From: Rhodococcus sp. IEGM 1409
GTDB lineage: Bacteria > Actinomycetota > Actinomycetes > Mycobacteriales > Mycobacteriaceae
NCBI RefSeq assembly: GCF_030056735.1
Contig: NZ_JASHKN010000006.1
Coordinates: 124,001 to 188,000 of the forward strand
DNA length: 64,000 nucleotides
Reading direction: 5' to 3'
This document shows, in pieces, positions 34,999-44,233 of the stretch; within the stretch, counting starts at the first letter, position 1; every line of letters starts with the position of its first letter. The position numbers and the translations under genes are program-made. The notes under the pieces were generated by a model. It ran no database searches, was not told the DNA's origin, and worked only from the letters and a program-made list of their open reading frames with translations.

Positions 34999-35844
34999 TC
35001 ACGCTTCGAGTACGCGGTCCATCCACGTCGTCAGATCGTTGATGACGTCGTCGCGATTGGTCTCGTTGAAGATCTCGTGCCTGGCACCCGGGTAGGTGTA
35101 ATAGGTGACGTCTTCGATCCCGGCCGAGTTGTACCGCTCGACTGCGACGTCAGTACGGCTCAGCACAGCATTGAGAGGATCCGAGGTGCCGACGAAGACC
35201 AGGATCGGAAGATCTTGCCGCACGCCTTCGACGTCGACGAACCTCGGCCCGGCCGCGATAAGTCCACCCATGCCGGCGTCGTCCAGGCTGAAACCACACA
35301 GCGGATCGTTGATGTACAGATCCACCTGCGCTTCGTCGCGGCTGAGCCAGTCGTGCGGAGTACGGGCCGGTTCGAATTCGGCATTGAGCTGGGCCAAGAC
35401 GTCCGGACCGTCGTTGACGAGGCTCTCGATGAGTTGATCGACCGCGGTGGTCCCCGACAGTGCGACTGCGTCGATCAGGTGCGAATGATCGAGGATGTAC
35501 TGCTGCGAAGCGAACGAACCGAGGCTGTGGCTGAGCAGTACGACGGGCGGGCCGGGGTGTTTGTCGCGGATGATGCTCGTGAGGGTCACCATGTCTGCCA
35601 CCAAGCGGTTCCAGCCGTCGTCGCCGATGTTGCCTGGACCGGCATGCATGCTCTCACCGTGGCCGCGGTGGTCAGCCGCATAGACGTGGAAACCGCGAGC
35701 ATTCAGGGCTTCGGCAACGTGTGCGTAGCGTTTTGCGTGCTCACCCATCCCGTGCGCGAGTTGAACAACCCCTCGAAGTTCCTGCTCGGTGGGCCATTCG
35801 TGGACATGAATGACCACTCCGTCGTCGCTGGTGAAGGTGAACAT
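34999..35844 (-). CDS. Alpha/beta hydrolase, monoacylglycerol-lipase-like
   Basis: 281 residues, no signal peptide. VVQLAHGMGEHAKRY forms the oxyanion region, YAADHRGHGES a conserved strand-loop, and LLSHSLGS the nucleophile elbow. FVGTSDPLN and GARHEIFNE supply the Asp and His. This matches the monoacylglycerol lipase/lysophospholipase branch (mycobacterial Rv0183-like). It follows the VIT1-like gene by 24 bp on the same strand, though they are functionally unrelated by appearance. Confidence 0.85.
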   Translation of the reverse strand: MFTFTSDDGVVIHVHEWPTEQELRGVVQLAHGMGEHAKRYAHVAEALNARGFHVYAADHRGHGESMHAGPGNIGDDGWNRLVADMVTLTSIIRDKHPGPPVVLLSHSLGSFASQQYILDHSHLIDAVALSGTTAVDQLIESLVNDGPDVLAQLNAEFEPARTPHDWLSRDEAQVDLYINDPLCGFSLDDAGMGGLIAAGPRFVDVEGVRQDLPILVFVGTSDPLNAVLSRTDVAVERYNSAGIEDVTYYTYPGARHEIFNETNRDDVINDLTTWMDRVLEA

Positions 35845-36035
35845 TCGCTACTCCCGGTGGTCACGATCCGGACAGGTCTTTTCTCATGCTAGATCCGCCG
35901 CGGCAATCCATCCGGGAAGTAGGTCCTGATCACCGGCGAGCCTGATTCGTTTCTGCACATCCGGCTTCGAATTCGGATATACCGGACGCAGATTTACCGG
36001 ACACGCTTGTCGACCAGCCTGAGGAGTACAGAGCC

Positions 36036-36674
36036 ATGAAGCCCAACCGCATGCGGAACATCGGCTTGTTGGCGGCTCCACTTGCTCTCGCCATTCTCAG
36101 CGGTTGCGGCTCGGACGAAACGGGAACGGCCGAGAGTTCTCCGGCGCCCGCCAGGACAACGACTGTCTCTACGCCGACGACCTCGACCGGTACTGCCGCA
36201 CCCTCGACGACCCATACCGATCACACCCAAACCACAACCTCGACGGCGCCCAATCCCGAGGGTTGCGCGATCGGGGAACTGAACGTCACTCTCGGTCAGC
36301 CGAGCGGCGCCGCTGGTTCGGTGGAGCTTCCGGTGGTCTTCACCAACACTGGTGACCGCACGTGCACGCTCGACGGTTTCCCCGGCGTCTCGTATGTCAC
36401 GGGAGCGTCCGGAAACGAAGTGGGTGCTGCCGCCGGCCGCTCCGGGTCCGGTTCACTCGTCTCCCTTGCCCCTGGCTCTGCCGCAACGTCTTTGGTGCGC
36501 GCCACGAACGTCGAGAACTACCCGGCAGATCAGTGCGGCGTGACTGACGTTGCGGGACTGAGGGTTTACCCGCCCAACAGCTACGACTCGGTCTTCCTCG
36601 CCTACCCCACCAAGGGTTGCTCGATTTCCGGCGCAAACATCAACCAGCTGACGGTCGCGCCGGTCGCCCGCTGA
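36036..36674 (+). CDS. DUF4232 lipoprotein
   Basis: 212 residues. The signal NIGLLAAPLALAILSGCG ends in a lipobox (LSGC). A Thr/Ser/Pro linker of about 45 residues is followed by a DUF4232 domain (CAIGELNVTLGQPSGAAGS, then FTNTGDRTCTLDGFPGVSYV), with Cys pairs likely disulfide-bonded outside the membrane. Function unknown; common in actinobacteria. Confidence 0.85.
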   Translation: MKPNRMRNIGLLAAPLALAILSGCGSDETGTAESSPAPARTTTVSTPTTSTGTAAPSTTHTDHTQTTTSTAPNPEGCAIGELNVTLGQPSGAAGSVELPVVFTNTGDRTCTLDGFPGVSYVTGASGNEVGAAAGRSGSGSLVSLAPGSAATSLVRATNVENYPADQCGVTDVAGLRVYPPNSYDSVFLAYPTKGCSISGANINQLTVAPVAR

Positions 36675-36675
36675 G

Positions 36676-37746
36676 TCACGGCTTGAGGCGTCGTAGACCC
36701 CTGAGCGCCGGCACGAGGAACAAGCCCGAAAGAATCAGGACGAGTGCAGCTTCCGTGAACTGGAAACGCCAGAACCGATCAGCTGAGTGGTAGCGAACTT
36801 CGTAGTGATCGACGCCGTGTTCCCGCAAACAGATCTCCATCTCTCTGTTCTGCTGCTCTGACAGCACATCCATGCGGAGGCTGTATTCGGCACCAGTCTC
36901 CTCCGGGCGCTGATCGTACGGGTTTTCACCGCCGGATCCACCCCACGTGCACTCGTCGTATCTGATGTCGACCCAGTTACCTCGGAGGTCGACATATCCC
37001 TGCGAGAGTTCCCAATTGACCGCGAGGACTCTGTCATCGCTCGAATAGTAGGAACTGGATCCGGCAATGGGTGATGTTCGGACACTCGGCTCGGCGTAAT
37101 CGGGTCGTGCAACCAACTGAAATGCTGCCAGGATCGCAACAACACCGACCATCGTGATAGCCATTGCGCCGATCGAACTACGCACCAGCAAAGCCAGTGC
37201 CGCTCCGAGCATGAGCGCCATGAATGTGTACGCACCCAAGACCAGTCCGCTGGATTGAAAGAGCGGATACGACAGGTTCGACATCTCGACGAAAGTCGAA
37301 CGCCCAGCAACAAATGCATACCGGGAGTTGTCCGGGAGAGATCGAGCCCATTGCAATGCAAATCCGAGCAATGCCGAAGCCACAGAAATCGGTAGGAAGA
37401 CAATCAACACCCGGGTCCAGAACCAACGGGTCCGACTGACCGATTGGGTAAGCCCCAATACGTGTGTTCCTTGTTCGATATCCCGCGAAAACACGGTGAC
37501 ACCGATCAACACGCCGAGGAACACCGGCAGAGCCGTCGCAACCACTGTCGTCAGGGTGAGAGCAGTCTCTGCCGTGCAGATCGCGGTGATGTCATCGAAG
37601 CAACTGAGTGGCGATCCGAAGAGTTGGGTTTGTCCGCTGCTCTTGATGATCGCACCACTCGACAAGACAATGACTGCGAGTACTGCGATGAATCCCAATG
37701 ACACAATGAGCGATGTGCGGTGATGCCGCCACGTAACCCAGATCAT
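36676..37746 (-). CDS. ABC-2 type transporter permease
   Basis: 356 residues with six hydrophobic segments: one at the N-terminus, then ALPVFLGVLIGVTVFSRDIEQGTHVLG (the conserved E-x-G-T region of ABC-2 permeases), three mid-protein, and one at the C-terminus. A polar extracellular loop of about 110 residues lies before the last segment. Its start overlaps the ATPase stop by 4 bp. Together with the ATPase and GntR regulator it forms a YtrABC-like exporter or antibiotic/envelope-stress module. Confidence 0.8.
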   Translation of the reverse strand: MIWVTWRHHRTSLIVSLGFIAVLAVIVLSSGAIIKSSGQTQLFGSPLSCFDDITAICTAETALTLTTVVATALPVFLGVLIGVTVFSRDIEQGTHVLGLTQSVSRTRWFWTRVLIVFLPISVASALLGFALQWARSLPDNSRYAFVAGRSTFVEMSNLSYPLFQSSGLVLGAYTFMALMLGAALALLVRSSIGAMAITMVGVVAILAAFQLVARPDYAEPSVRTSPIAGSSSYYSSDDRVLAVNWELSQGYVDLRGNWVDIRYDECTWGGSGGENPYDQRPEETGAEYSLRMDVLSEQQNREMEICLREHGVDHYEVRYHSADRFWRFQFTEAALVLILSGLFLVPALRGLRRLKP

Positions 37747-38612
37747 GCCGCCACCATCGTTTCTGCGCTCAGGTGCCCGAGCACCACGTCGTCGAGAGTT
37801 GCGTCGTCGATCACCCAGCCTGCCCGAGGGCTCGGACGGATTCCCTCCACCACATGAGAATTCGACCGCATCCCCTTGTCGGTATGAATGACCGCACCGG
37901 CGCCGACCACGTCCGAAGGATCGCCGTCCCCGATCAATACGTAATGGGCAGCAATCAATTCATCCAACGGACCGGACAATCTCGCATTTCCACCGCCCAG
38001 GAGAAGTAGTCGATCCGAGACATCCGCCAGTTCGGAGACGATGTGGGACGACAACAGAACCGTCGTGCCGTACTCGGCAACGTCCTCGAGCAGTGTCGTC
38101 GCCACGGACCGACGTGCCACCGGATCGAGATCCGCCAGAGGCTCGTCGAGTAGAAGCAACTGCGGTCTGCGTCCGAGTGCCAAAGCCAGTGCAACCCTGG
38201 TTCGTTGGCCTGGTGACAGCGTCTTCGCCTTTGCATCGAGAGCAATCCCAGCGCGCTCCACCAGATCCAGAGCGTACTTCGCATCCCACTCGTCGTTGGT
38301 GTATGCGCCGAATCGAAGAAGTTCTGCAACAGTGAATTTGGGGTACAGCGGCTTATGTTGAGCGAGGTACGACAGGCCTGGGCAGATGCCATCCTGATCC
38401 GGCGTGCTGCCGAGGACCGAGATCGAACCGTGGTCAGGCATCGTCAACCCGACCGCCAAGGACATCAGCGTGGACTTACCAGCGCCGTTCACCCCGACGA
38501 GGGCAGTGATGCTTCCGGTGGCCACCTCGAAAGTGCAGGCGTCGAGCACCTTCTTCTTGCCGAAGCGCTTGTCCACGTCCTGCATCGTCAGTGCCGATTC
38601 TTGCTCAGTCAT
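37743..38612 (-). CDS. ABC transporter ATP-binding protein
   Basis: 289 residues. Walker A GVNGAGKST, signature LSPGQRTRVALALALG, Walker B LLLLDEPLADLDP and the switch His in LLSSHIVSEL are all present. This is the single-domain ATPase of an ABC-2 exporter. The final 60 residues are a variable accessory tail. It is coupled by 4-bp overlaps to the GntR gene before and the permease after. Confidence 0.9.
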   Translation of the reverse strand: MTEQESALTMQDVDKRFGKKKVLDACTFEVATGSITALVGVNGAGKSTLMSLAVGLTMPDHGSISVLGSTPDQDGICPGLSYLAQHKPLYPKFTVAELLRFGAYTNDEWDAKYALDLVERAGIALDAKAKTLSPGQRTRVALALALGRRPQLLLLDEPLADLDPVARRSVATTLLEDVAEYGTTVLLSSHIVSELADVSDRLLLLGGGNARLSGPLDELIAAHYVLIGDGDPSDVVGAGAVIHTDKGMRSNSHVVEGIRPSPRAGWVIDDATLDDVVLGHLSAETMVAA

Positions 38613-39025
38613 GATGTCTCCCCCTGCTTTCCGGACGGATCCGATTCGATGAACGTCTTCTCGAGTTCCAAACTCACCAGTGCTTCGATGTCCGTCCGCT
38701 CGAGTCCAGCGGCCACGGCATCTGCAACCCAGCGGGCCAACTCGCGACGTAGCGCAGAGCTTTCCGCCATACCGGGCTTGGCCAGGGACTTGACGACGAA
38801 CGTGCCCAATCCAGGCCGCGGAGCAACAAGTCCGTCGCGCTCGAGTTCCTTGTAGGCCTTCAGGACTGTGTTCGGGTTGATCGCGAGCGCTCCCACGACG
38901 TCCTTGGCTGTGGGCAGCCGATCCCCGACTTGGAGATCACCGAGCCTGAGCGCCTGCTTCACCTGAAGGACCAATTGCACGTATGTGGGAATGCCGGATC
39001 GGCGGTCGATACGGAAGTCGATCAT
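38609..39025 (-). CDS. GntR family regulator, YtrA type
   Basis: 138 residues. The winged helix reads VGDRLPTAKDVVGALAINPNTVLKAYKELERDGLVAPRPGLGTFVV, followed by a short C-terminal dimerisation tail rather than a full ligand domain. This is the YtrA subclass, which usually heads ABC-transporter operons and represses them. A palindrome 12 bp before its start is the likely operator. Confidence 0.9.
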   Translation of the reverse strand: MIDFRIDRRSGIPTYVQLVLQVKQALRLGDLQVGDRLPTAKDVVGALAINPNTVLKAYKELERDGLVAPRPGLGTFVVKSLAKPGMAESSALRRELARWVADAVAAGLERTDIEALVSLELEKTFIESDPSGKQGETS

Positions 39026-39036
39026 CCGAACCCTTT

Positions 39037-39052
39037 CACTAGTTCATTAGTG
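39037..39052. promoter_or_regulatory. Putative GntR/YtrA operator
   Basis: CACTA-GTTCAT-TAGTG, a perfect inverted repeat 12 bp upstream of the GntR start, placed to control its own ABC operon. Confidence 0.5.
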
Positions 39053-39109
39053 GAATAGATATTTACCCTGCCTTGACCTCCCGGGTCAAGCCCGACGGCC
39101 CCTGTAAAG

Positions 39110-39245
39110 TGCAGATGCCCCGGTTCGCCGGGGTGCCACGCTGCTCGTGTGAAGTTCGGTGAAACCCCGGCACTGTCGACGCAACTGTGAATTCGCCCGT
39201 CACTACCCGAGGCGAACGAGTCAGGTCACCGGCCTCGTGGCGACA
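39110..39245 (+). promoter_or_regulatory. Cobalamin (B12) riboswitch
   Basis: The stretch contains the conserved cobalamin-aptamer pieces in order: GGTGCCACGC, then CGGTGAAACCCCGGCACTG, CGCAACTGTGA, and GAGTCAGGTCACCGGCC, the B12-box core. It sits about 90 bp before a BtuF-like gene on the same strand. AdoCbl binding would lower expression of the transport/salvage operon. Boundaries are approximate. Confidence 0.8.
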
Positions 39246-39333
39246 CGATGGTTCTCGGACGAAGGACCGCTCGTGGCGCTTCGCCTCGCGGCCGCGCTGC
39301 TCGCGACCCTCGTCCACTAGCGGAGGGGTGGCT

Positions 39334-40293
39334 GTGAGTAGTCGGCCGACACGTAGATTCAGATCCGTACTTGCAGCGCTGACGGTGAGTACCGCACTGC
39401 TTGCCGGTGCCTGCAGTAGCTCCACGTCCGACGCACCCACAACGACAGCTGCCTCGGACGACTCGTTCCCGGTGACTGTTGTTTCCGGTCCGACGGATTC
39501 CGGCACGGACATCACCATCGAGTCACGTCCGCAGTCGATCGTGTCACTCAGTCCCAGCGCCACCGAGACCCTGTGGGCCGTCGGCGCGGGCGATCAGGTG
39601 AAGGCCGTCGACAATCAGTCCGACTACCCGGCCGGCATCCCGGTCACCGATCTCTCGGGCTTTCAACCGAACGTCGAAGCCATCCTCGGTTACGCACCGG
39701 ATCTGGTGATCGCTTCGGACGACATGAACGATCTTGTCTCCGGACTGCAAAAGGCGAAGGTGCCGACGCTCCTGTTACCGGCAGCGACGAGCATCGTCGA
39801 CGTCTACGCCCAGATCGAGCGCGTCGCGAAAGCCACCGGCCACGAGGACAAGGGCACCGAAGTTGTCGACACAATGCGCTCGGACATCGACGCCGCTGTC
39901 GCCAGTGTTCCTGCGCGCCAACAGCCGCTGACGTACTTCCACGAACTCGACTCCTCGCTCTACACCGTCACGAGTTCCAGCTTCGTCGGGCAGATCTACT
40001 CGCTGTTCGGCATGAAGAGCATCGCCGACGCCGCGGGGCAGGGTGACTATCCGCAGCTGTCCGCCGAATTCGTGGTGCAGGCCAATCCCGATCTCATCTT
40101 TCTGGCAGACTCCCAATGCTGCGGAGTGACAGCAGAATCCGTCGCCGCTCGTCCTGGTTGGAGCGGCATGAAAGCTGTCACCGGCAACCAGATTCATGTA
40201 CTCGACGAGGACCTCTCGAGCCGGTGGGGGCCCCGTGTCGCGGATCAGGTGAAGGCCGTCGCGGCCATCGTGGCCCAAGTTCCCGCGGCCTGA
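39334..40293 (+). CDS. btuF: Cobalamin/cobinamide-binding lipoprotein (BtuF-like)
   Basis: 319 residues from GTG 39334, with GGAGGGG 6 bp upstream; longer in-frame starts would run through the riboswitch. The signal SVLAALTVSTALLAGACS ends in a lipobox. The mature part is a class III (FecB/BtuF) binding protein: PQSIVSLSPSATETLWAVGA, VEAILGYAPDLVIASDD, and ANPDLIFLADS. The riboswitch and downstream CobU domain argue for a corrinoid rather than a siderophore ligand. Confidence 0.85.
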   Translation: MSSRPTRRFRSVLAALTVSTALLAGACSSSTSDAPTTTAASDDSFPVTVVSGPTDSGTDITIESRPQSIVSLSPSATETLWAVGAGDQVKAVDNQSDYPAGIPVTDLSGFQPNVEAILGYAPDLVIASDDMNDLVSGLQKAKVPTLLLPAATSIVDVYAQIERVAKATGHEDKGTEVVDTMRSDIDAAVASVPARQQPLTYFHELDSSLYTVTSSSFVGQIYSLFGMKSIADAAGQGDYPQLSAEFVVQANPDLIFLADSQCCGVTAESVAARPGWSGMKAVTGNQIHVLDEDLSSRWGPRVADQVKAVAAIVAQVPAA

Positions 40294-40300
40294 GTACTCG

Positions 40301-41335
40301 ATGATCAAAGCCGGTATCTCCCACCATCGGACGGCCGTTCTGTTCGGCGCCGCACTGATTCTGTGCGCTGCCTTACTGATCGGCGTTCTGGTGGGGCCGG
40401 CTGGATTGACACCTGATCGGACCATTCTCGAACTGCTGGACGGAATACCCGGCATCCACATCGATTCCGGTCTCACCGCAACCCAGCAGGCGATTCTCTG
40501 GCAAATCCGGCTTCCGCGAGTAGTCCTGGGCGCGTTGGTCGGAGCAATGTTGGCCGTGGCCGGCGCTGCTTACCAGGGCGTGTTCCGAAATCCCTTGGCG
40601 GATCCGTATCTGCTCGGCGTTTCGAGCGGAGCAGGACTGGGCGCAACCCTCGCCATCGTTTCGGGCGGAGCACTGGGCATGTTCGGAATTCCCATGGCCG
40701 CCTTCGTCGGTGGCGTGCTGGCGGTGTTCGCCACCTATACGCTCGGCCGAAGCATTGGCGGGCCGCAGAACGCGGTAGTCATCATCCTCGCCGGTGTCGC
40801 TGTCGCGGCGTTCACGAATGCAGCGCAGACATTTGTTCAGCAGCGGTTCGACGATTCACTGCGCGAGGTCTACTCCTGGCTGCTCGGCGGACTGTCCACC
40901 GACGGTTGGTCGGAAGTTCTGGTTGTCCTGCCGTATGTCGCGCTGGCATCCGCCGTCATCCTGGTACACCGGCGCGTACTCGACGTGATGGCAGTCGGTG
41001 ACGTCGAAGCGGCCAGCCTCGGCGTCGACCCGGCCAGATCCCGCCTGGTATTGGTGCTCGCCGCAACTCTGGGAACGGCCGCAGTCGTGAGTGCAAGTGG
41101 ACTCATCGGCTTTGTCGGAATCGTTGTTCCCCATGCGGTTCGACTGGTAGTCGGCCCGTCGCATCGGTTACTTCTCCCCCTGTCGCTCATGCTGGGTGCG
41201 GCGTTTCTCGTCCTCACCGACGTCGCCGCCCGCACGGTCATGGCGCCGGCCGAACTCCCCATCGGGGTTGTGACCGCGATGATCGGCGCTCCGTTCTTCC
41301 TTCTGGTTCTGCGCCGTAGTCGGGTTTCGGCATGA
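40301..41335 (+). CDS. btuC: Corrinoid ABC transporter permease (BtuC-like)
   Basis: 344 residues with about ten membrane segments of the FecCD family: LPRVVLGALVGAMLAVAGAAYQGVFRNPLADPYLLGVSSGAGLG is the classic conserved stretch that includes the coupling region, and GFVGIVVPHAVRLVVG is the second. It begins 7 bp after btuF and overlaps btuD by 4 bp. Confidence 0.9.
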   Translation: MIKAGISHHRTAVLFGAALILCAALLIGVLVGPAGLTPDRTILELLDGIPGIHIDSGLTATQQAILWQIRLPRVVLGALVGAMLAVAGAAYQGVFRNPLADPYLLGVSSGAGLGATLAIVSGGALGMFGIPMAAFVGGVLAVFATYTLGRSIGGPQNAVVIILAGVAVAAFTNAAQTFVQQRFDDSLREVYSWLLGGLSTDGWSEVLVVLPYVALASAVILVHRRVLDVMAVGDVEAASLGVDPARSRLVLVLAATLGTAAVVSASGLIGFVGIVVPHAVRLVVGPSHRLLLPLSLMLGAAFLVLTDVAARTVMAPAELPIGVVTAMIGAPFFLLVLRRSRVSA

Positions 41336-42120
41336 CCGACAGCGCAGTCCGGTGCCGCGGCCTCCGAGTCGACCTCGGCGGCAAGGACGTCGTCGACGGC
41401 ATCGATCTCGATGTGACACCGGGCGATTGGGTTGCCGTGGTCGGGCCGAACGGCGCCGGCAAGACGACCTTGATGCATGCCCTCGCCGGATTGATTGCGT
41501 CCAGAGGTGAGCTCAGCGTCGGGGGACTCAGTCCACGCAATTCCAGCCGCAAGGCCATGTCAGCCGTAGTCGCACTGATGCCGCAGCGCCCGGTGGTACC
41601 CGAGGGCGCGACGGTTGCCGAACTGGTGGCGCTCGGCCGTACTCCGTATCTACGACGCTTCGGAACCGAAACCGCCACAGACCGTTCGGTGATTTCCTCG
41701 GTGATCGAAAGGCTCGACCTCACCGAGTTCGCAGATCGACGGGCCACCGAACTTTCCGGCGGCGAATTGCAACGCGTGGTCCTGGCTCGGGCACTGGCTC
41801 AAGAACCGCAGGTACTGCTCCTGGACGAGCCCACCAGCGCCCTCGACATCGGTCACCAGCAGCAGGTTCTCGACTTGGTGGAGGAACTGCGAGAAGCCGA
41901 CAACATCACTGTCATCGCAGCGATGCACGACCTCACTCTCGCAGGGCAATACGGTCGGCGAATCGTGTTGCTGGACAAAGGTAGCGTCGTTGCCGACGGC
42001 ACACCCGCAGCGGTACTGCAAGCAGACCTCCTCGGCCGTGTGTACGGCGCACGGGTCGAAATCCTGGACCGGCCCAGTGGTCCCATAGTTGTTCCGATTC
42101 GGCAGGAAGGCACCCGCTGA
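41332..42120 (+). CDS. btuD: Corrinoid ABC transporter ATPase (BtuD-like)
   Basis: 262 residues. Walker A GPNGAGKTT, signature LSGGELQRVVLARALAQ, Walker B LLLDEPTSALD and the switch MHD are complete. FecE/BtuD type. Starts ATGA over the permease stop and ends one base into the next gene's ATG, so the four genes are translationally coupled. Confidence 0.9.
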   Translation: MTDSAVRCRGLRVDLGGKDVVDGIDLDVTPGDWVAVVGPNGAGKTTLMHALAGLIASRGELSVGGLSPRNSSRKAMSAVVALMPQRPVVPEGATVAELVALGRTPYLRRFGTETATDRSVISSVIERLDLTEFADRRATELSGGELQRVVLARALAQEPQVLLLDEPTSALDIGHQQQVLDLVEELREADNITVIAAMHDLTLAGQYGRRIVLLDKGSVVADGTPAAVLQADLLGRVYGARVEILDRPSGPIVVPIRQEGTR

Positions 42121-43442
42121 TGGAACTGGTGATCCTCGGCACCGGCGCTGCCGACGGTTGGCCGAACCCTTTCTGTACCTGCCCTTCTTGCCTGGCGGCA
42201 TTGTCGAATGGAACCATTCGCGGACACACCGCTGCCTTGCTGGACAACCGAATCCTGTTGGACTGTGGGCCGGAAGTACCGCGTGCCGCGTCGCGATTCG
42301 GCCGCACATTGGCGCACGTTCAACACATTCTGCTCACGCATTCTCATCCCGACCATCTGGGCCCGATGGCATTGCTGTTTCGGTCGTGGGCATCTCGTAC
42401 CGAACCACTACAGGTTCTCGGACCACCGGACGCCATTGAGCTCTGCCGAGACTGGGTAGGCCCGGGTGATCCGGTGACCTTCACGCCACTCGAGGCTGGT
42501 CAGGCGATCATGTTGGGCACCTATCGTGTTCGAACATTCGAAGCCGCGCACGAAGTACCCACCCTTCTCTACGACATCACCGACGCATCCGGAACCCGAA
42601 TCTTCTGGGCCACCGACACCGGGCCACTGCCCGAAGCAACCTTCGACGCCCTTGCCGACGCGCGTTTCGGCGCCGTCTTCCTCGAAGAGACCTTCGGTCA
42701 CAAAACTGATCACGGCACCGGGCACCACGATCTGCCGAGTTTCGCAGAGACGGTGTCGCGACTACGTAACTGCACGGCAATCACCGACCGAACCGACGTT
42801 GTCGCCGTACACCTCGGACACCACAACCCAGTCGAAAACGAACTCTCAGAAGCACTTCGCGTGTCCGGGGCGCGAGCGGTTCCGGATGGGACTGTGCTCG
42901 AGATCGGGGTAGGACAGAGCCATCGAACTCTTATCACCGGTGGCGCCCGCTCGGGCAAGTCCACCTACGCGGAGGGCCTACTTGCCGGGTACCGGCACGT
43001 CACGTACATCGCCACCGGGGATCCGCAAGACGACGATCCCGACTGGATCGAACGAATTGCGTCGCATCGCGCGCGGAGGCCGTCGACGTGGACGACACTC
43101 GAGACCTCCGAGGTGGCCGAAATTCTGGCAGGCGCAACAACACCGATCCTGATCGACTGCCTCGGCACGTGGTTGACCGCACGCCTGGACCGACATCAGG
43201 CGTGGACCACAGGAGATCTCAGCGGCGTCCACGCAGATATCGACGTCTTGGCCGACGCCTGGGCCGACTGTCCGGTACCGATTGTCGCCGTCACCAACGA
43301 AGTCGGAAGCGGTGTGGTCCCGGACACGAAGTCCGGGAGGTTGTTCCGTGATCTACTCGGTCTGTTGAACAGCCGCATCGCCAGCGCATCGGAGTCCGTG
43401 GTTCTGATGACAGCCGGGCTCCCCCTGAGCCTGCGTGTGTGA
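42120..43442 (+). CDS. cobU: PhnP-like metallo-hydrolase fused to CobU/CobP
   Basis: 440 residues. Residues 1-265 are a PhnP-type metallo-beta-lactamase fold: FCTCPSC near residue 20 (structural zinc site), THSHPDH at 73-79 (catalytic metals), and later Asp and His residues (FWATDTG, VVAVHLGHHNP). Residues 270-440 are CobU/CobP, adenosylcobinamide kinase/guanylyltransferase: P-loop GGARSGKS at 274-281, IATGDPQDDDPDWIERIASH, and DCLGTWL. CobU activates cobinamide for cobalamin assembly. The fused hydrolase may clear a phosphoester or nucleotide side product. Regulated by the B12 riboswitch. Confidence 0.85.
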   Translation: MELVILGTGAADGWPNPFCTCPSCLAALSNGTIRGHTAALLDNRILLDCGPEVPRAASRFGRTLAHVQHILLTHSHPDHLGPMALLFRSWASRTEPLQVLGPPDAIELCRDWVGPGDPVTFTPLEAGQAIMLGTYRVRTFEAAHEVPTLLYDITDASGTRIFWATDTGPLPEATFDALADARFGAVFLEETFGHKTDHGTGHHDLPSFAETVSRLRNCTAITDRTDVVAVHLGHHNPVENELSEALRVSGARAVPDGTVLEIGVGQSHRTLITGGARSGKSTYAEGLLAGYRHVTYIATGDPQDDDPDWIERIASHRARRPSTWTTLETSEVAEILAGATTPILIDCLGTWLTARLDRHQAWTTGDLSGVHADIDVLADAWADCPVPIVAVTNEVGSGVVPDTKSGRLFRDLLGLLNSRIASASESVVLMTAGLPLSLRV

Positions 43443-43444
43443 CG

Positions 43445-44233
43445 TCAGAGCAATCCGGTGAGCTGGCGCGCACAATCGAGGAGGAAGCCGACCAACTCTC
43501 GATCGTCTTCCGTCACTCGCCCACTCGCTCCCTGAACACACAACCCACCTGCCACCAAGTCCGCGTGATCCCGAACCGGTACCGCCAATGCGGATCGACC
43601 CAGGCGGCACTCCTGGTTCTCGAACGCAAATCCTTGCAGGCGAACAGACCTCAGCTGTTCAGACAAAACATCGAAGTCACCGATCGTGAACGCCGTGACC
43701 CGGCGCAGTTCCAAGCCCGGAAGCAACAGCTCGTCATGCGCCAACAACACCTTCCCCAGCGCATTCGCGTGAAGGTTCTTCGACAGCGCGGCGATTCCGA
43801 TGATCTCGTGGTCGGGATCCTTGTCGACAAAACGCAAGCGCCCACCGGTGAAGGATGCGACGTGCAATCCGAACCTCGTGTGTGTCCGCATATCTTCGAC
43901 GCGCTCGTGCAGAGTCGGCGCCGGACCGCTCGCCGACGCCGCGTGTGAGAGCTCGGCAGTTCGACGCCCTAGCGCAAACCCGGACAGGTCTGGCACCCGC
44001 ACCAGAAAGCCCTCGGCCACCAGCAGATTGAGCATGCGATACGCCGTGGCCGAAGGGACGCCTGCAAACGTGGCGATCTCCTTCGCAGTCGTTCCCGGCC
44101 CCAAGTGAGCTACAGCCTCGAGCATCCCGAGTGCTTTCTGAACCGCACGCGGTTGTTGCCCACTGAAGTGGGTCTCTTCGCCGATCCGTTTGCCTGATCG
44201 TGGACCAGCGGTTGCACGGTCTGCGGTCACCAC
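43445..44233 (-). CDS. IclR family transcriptional regulator
   Basis: 262 residues. N-terminal winged helix: AVQKALGMLEAVAHLGPGTTAKEIATFAGVPSATAYRMLNLLVAEGFLVRV. The C-terminal effector domain includes NLHANALGKVLLAH and a late Cys-containing VAGGLCVQG. Only 2 bp separate its end from the convergent CobU gene. Its 5' end overlaps the end of the upstream permease by 7 bp, so it is co-transcribed with that permease and may control it and the mau-like operon. Confidence 0.9.
   Translation of the reverse strand: MVTADRATAGPRSGKRIGEETHFSGQQPRAVQKALGMLEAVAHLGPGTTAKEIATFAGVPSATAYRMLNLLVAEGFLVRVPDLSGFALGRRTAELSHAASASGPAPTLHERVEDMRTHTRFGLHVASFTGGRLRFVDKDPDHEIIGIAALSKNLHANALGKVLLAHDELLLPGLELRRVTAFTIGDFDVLSEQLRSVRLQGFAFENQECRLGRSALAVPVRDHADLVAGGLCVQGASGRVTEDDRELVGFLLDCARQLTGLL

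Noticed and set aside
39334..42120. The ABC operon considered as siderophore uptake
   Set aside because: FecB-type sequence alone allows it, but the cobalamin riboswitch and the CobU domain downstream favour corrinoids.
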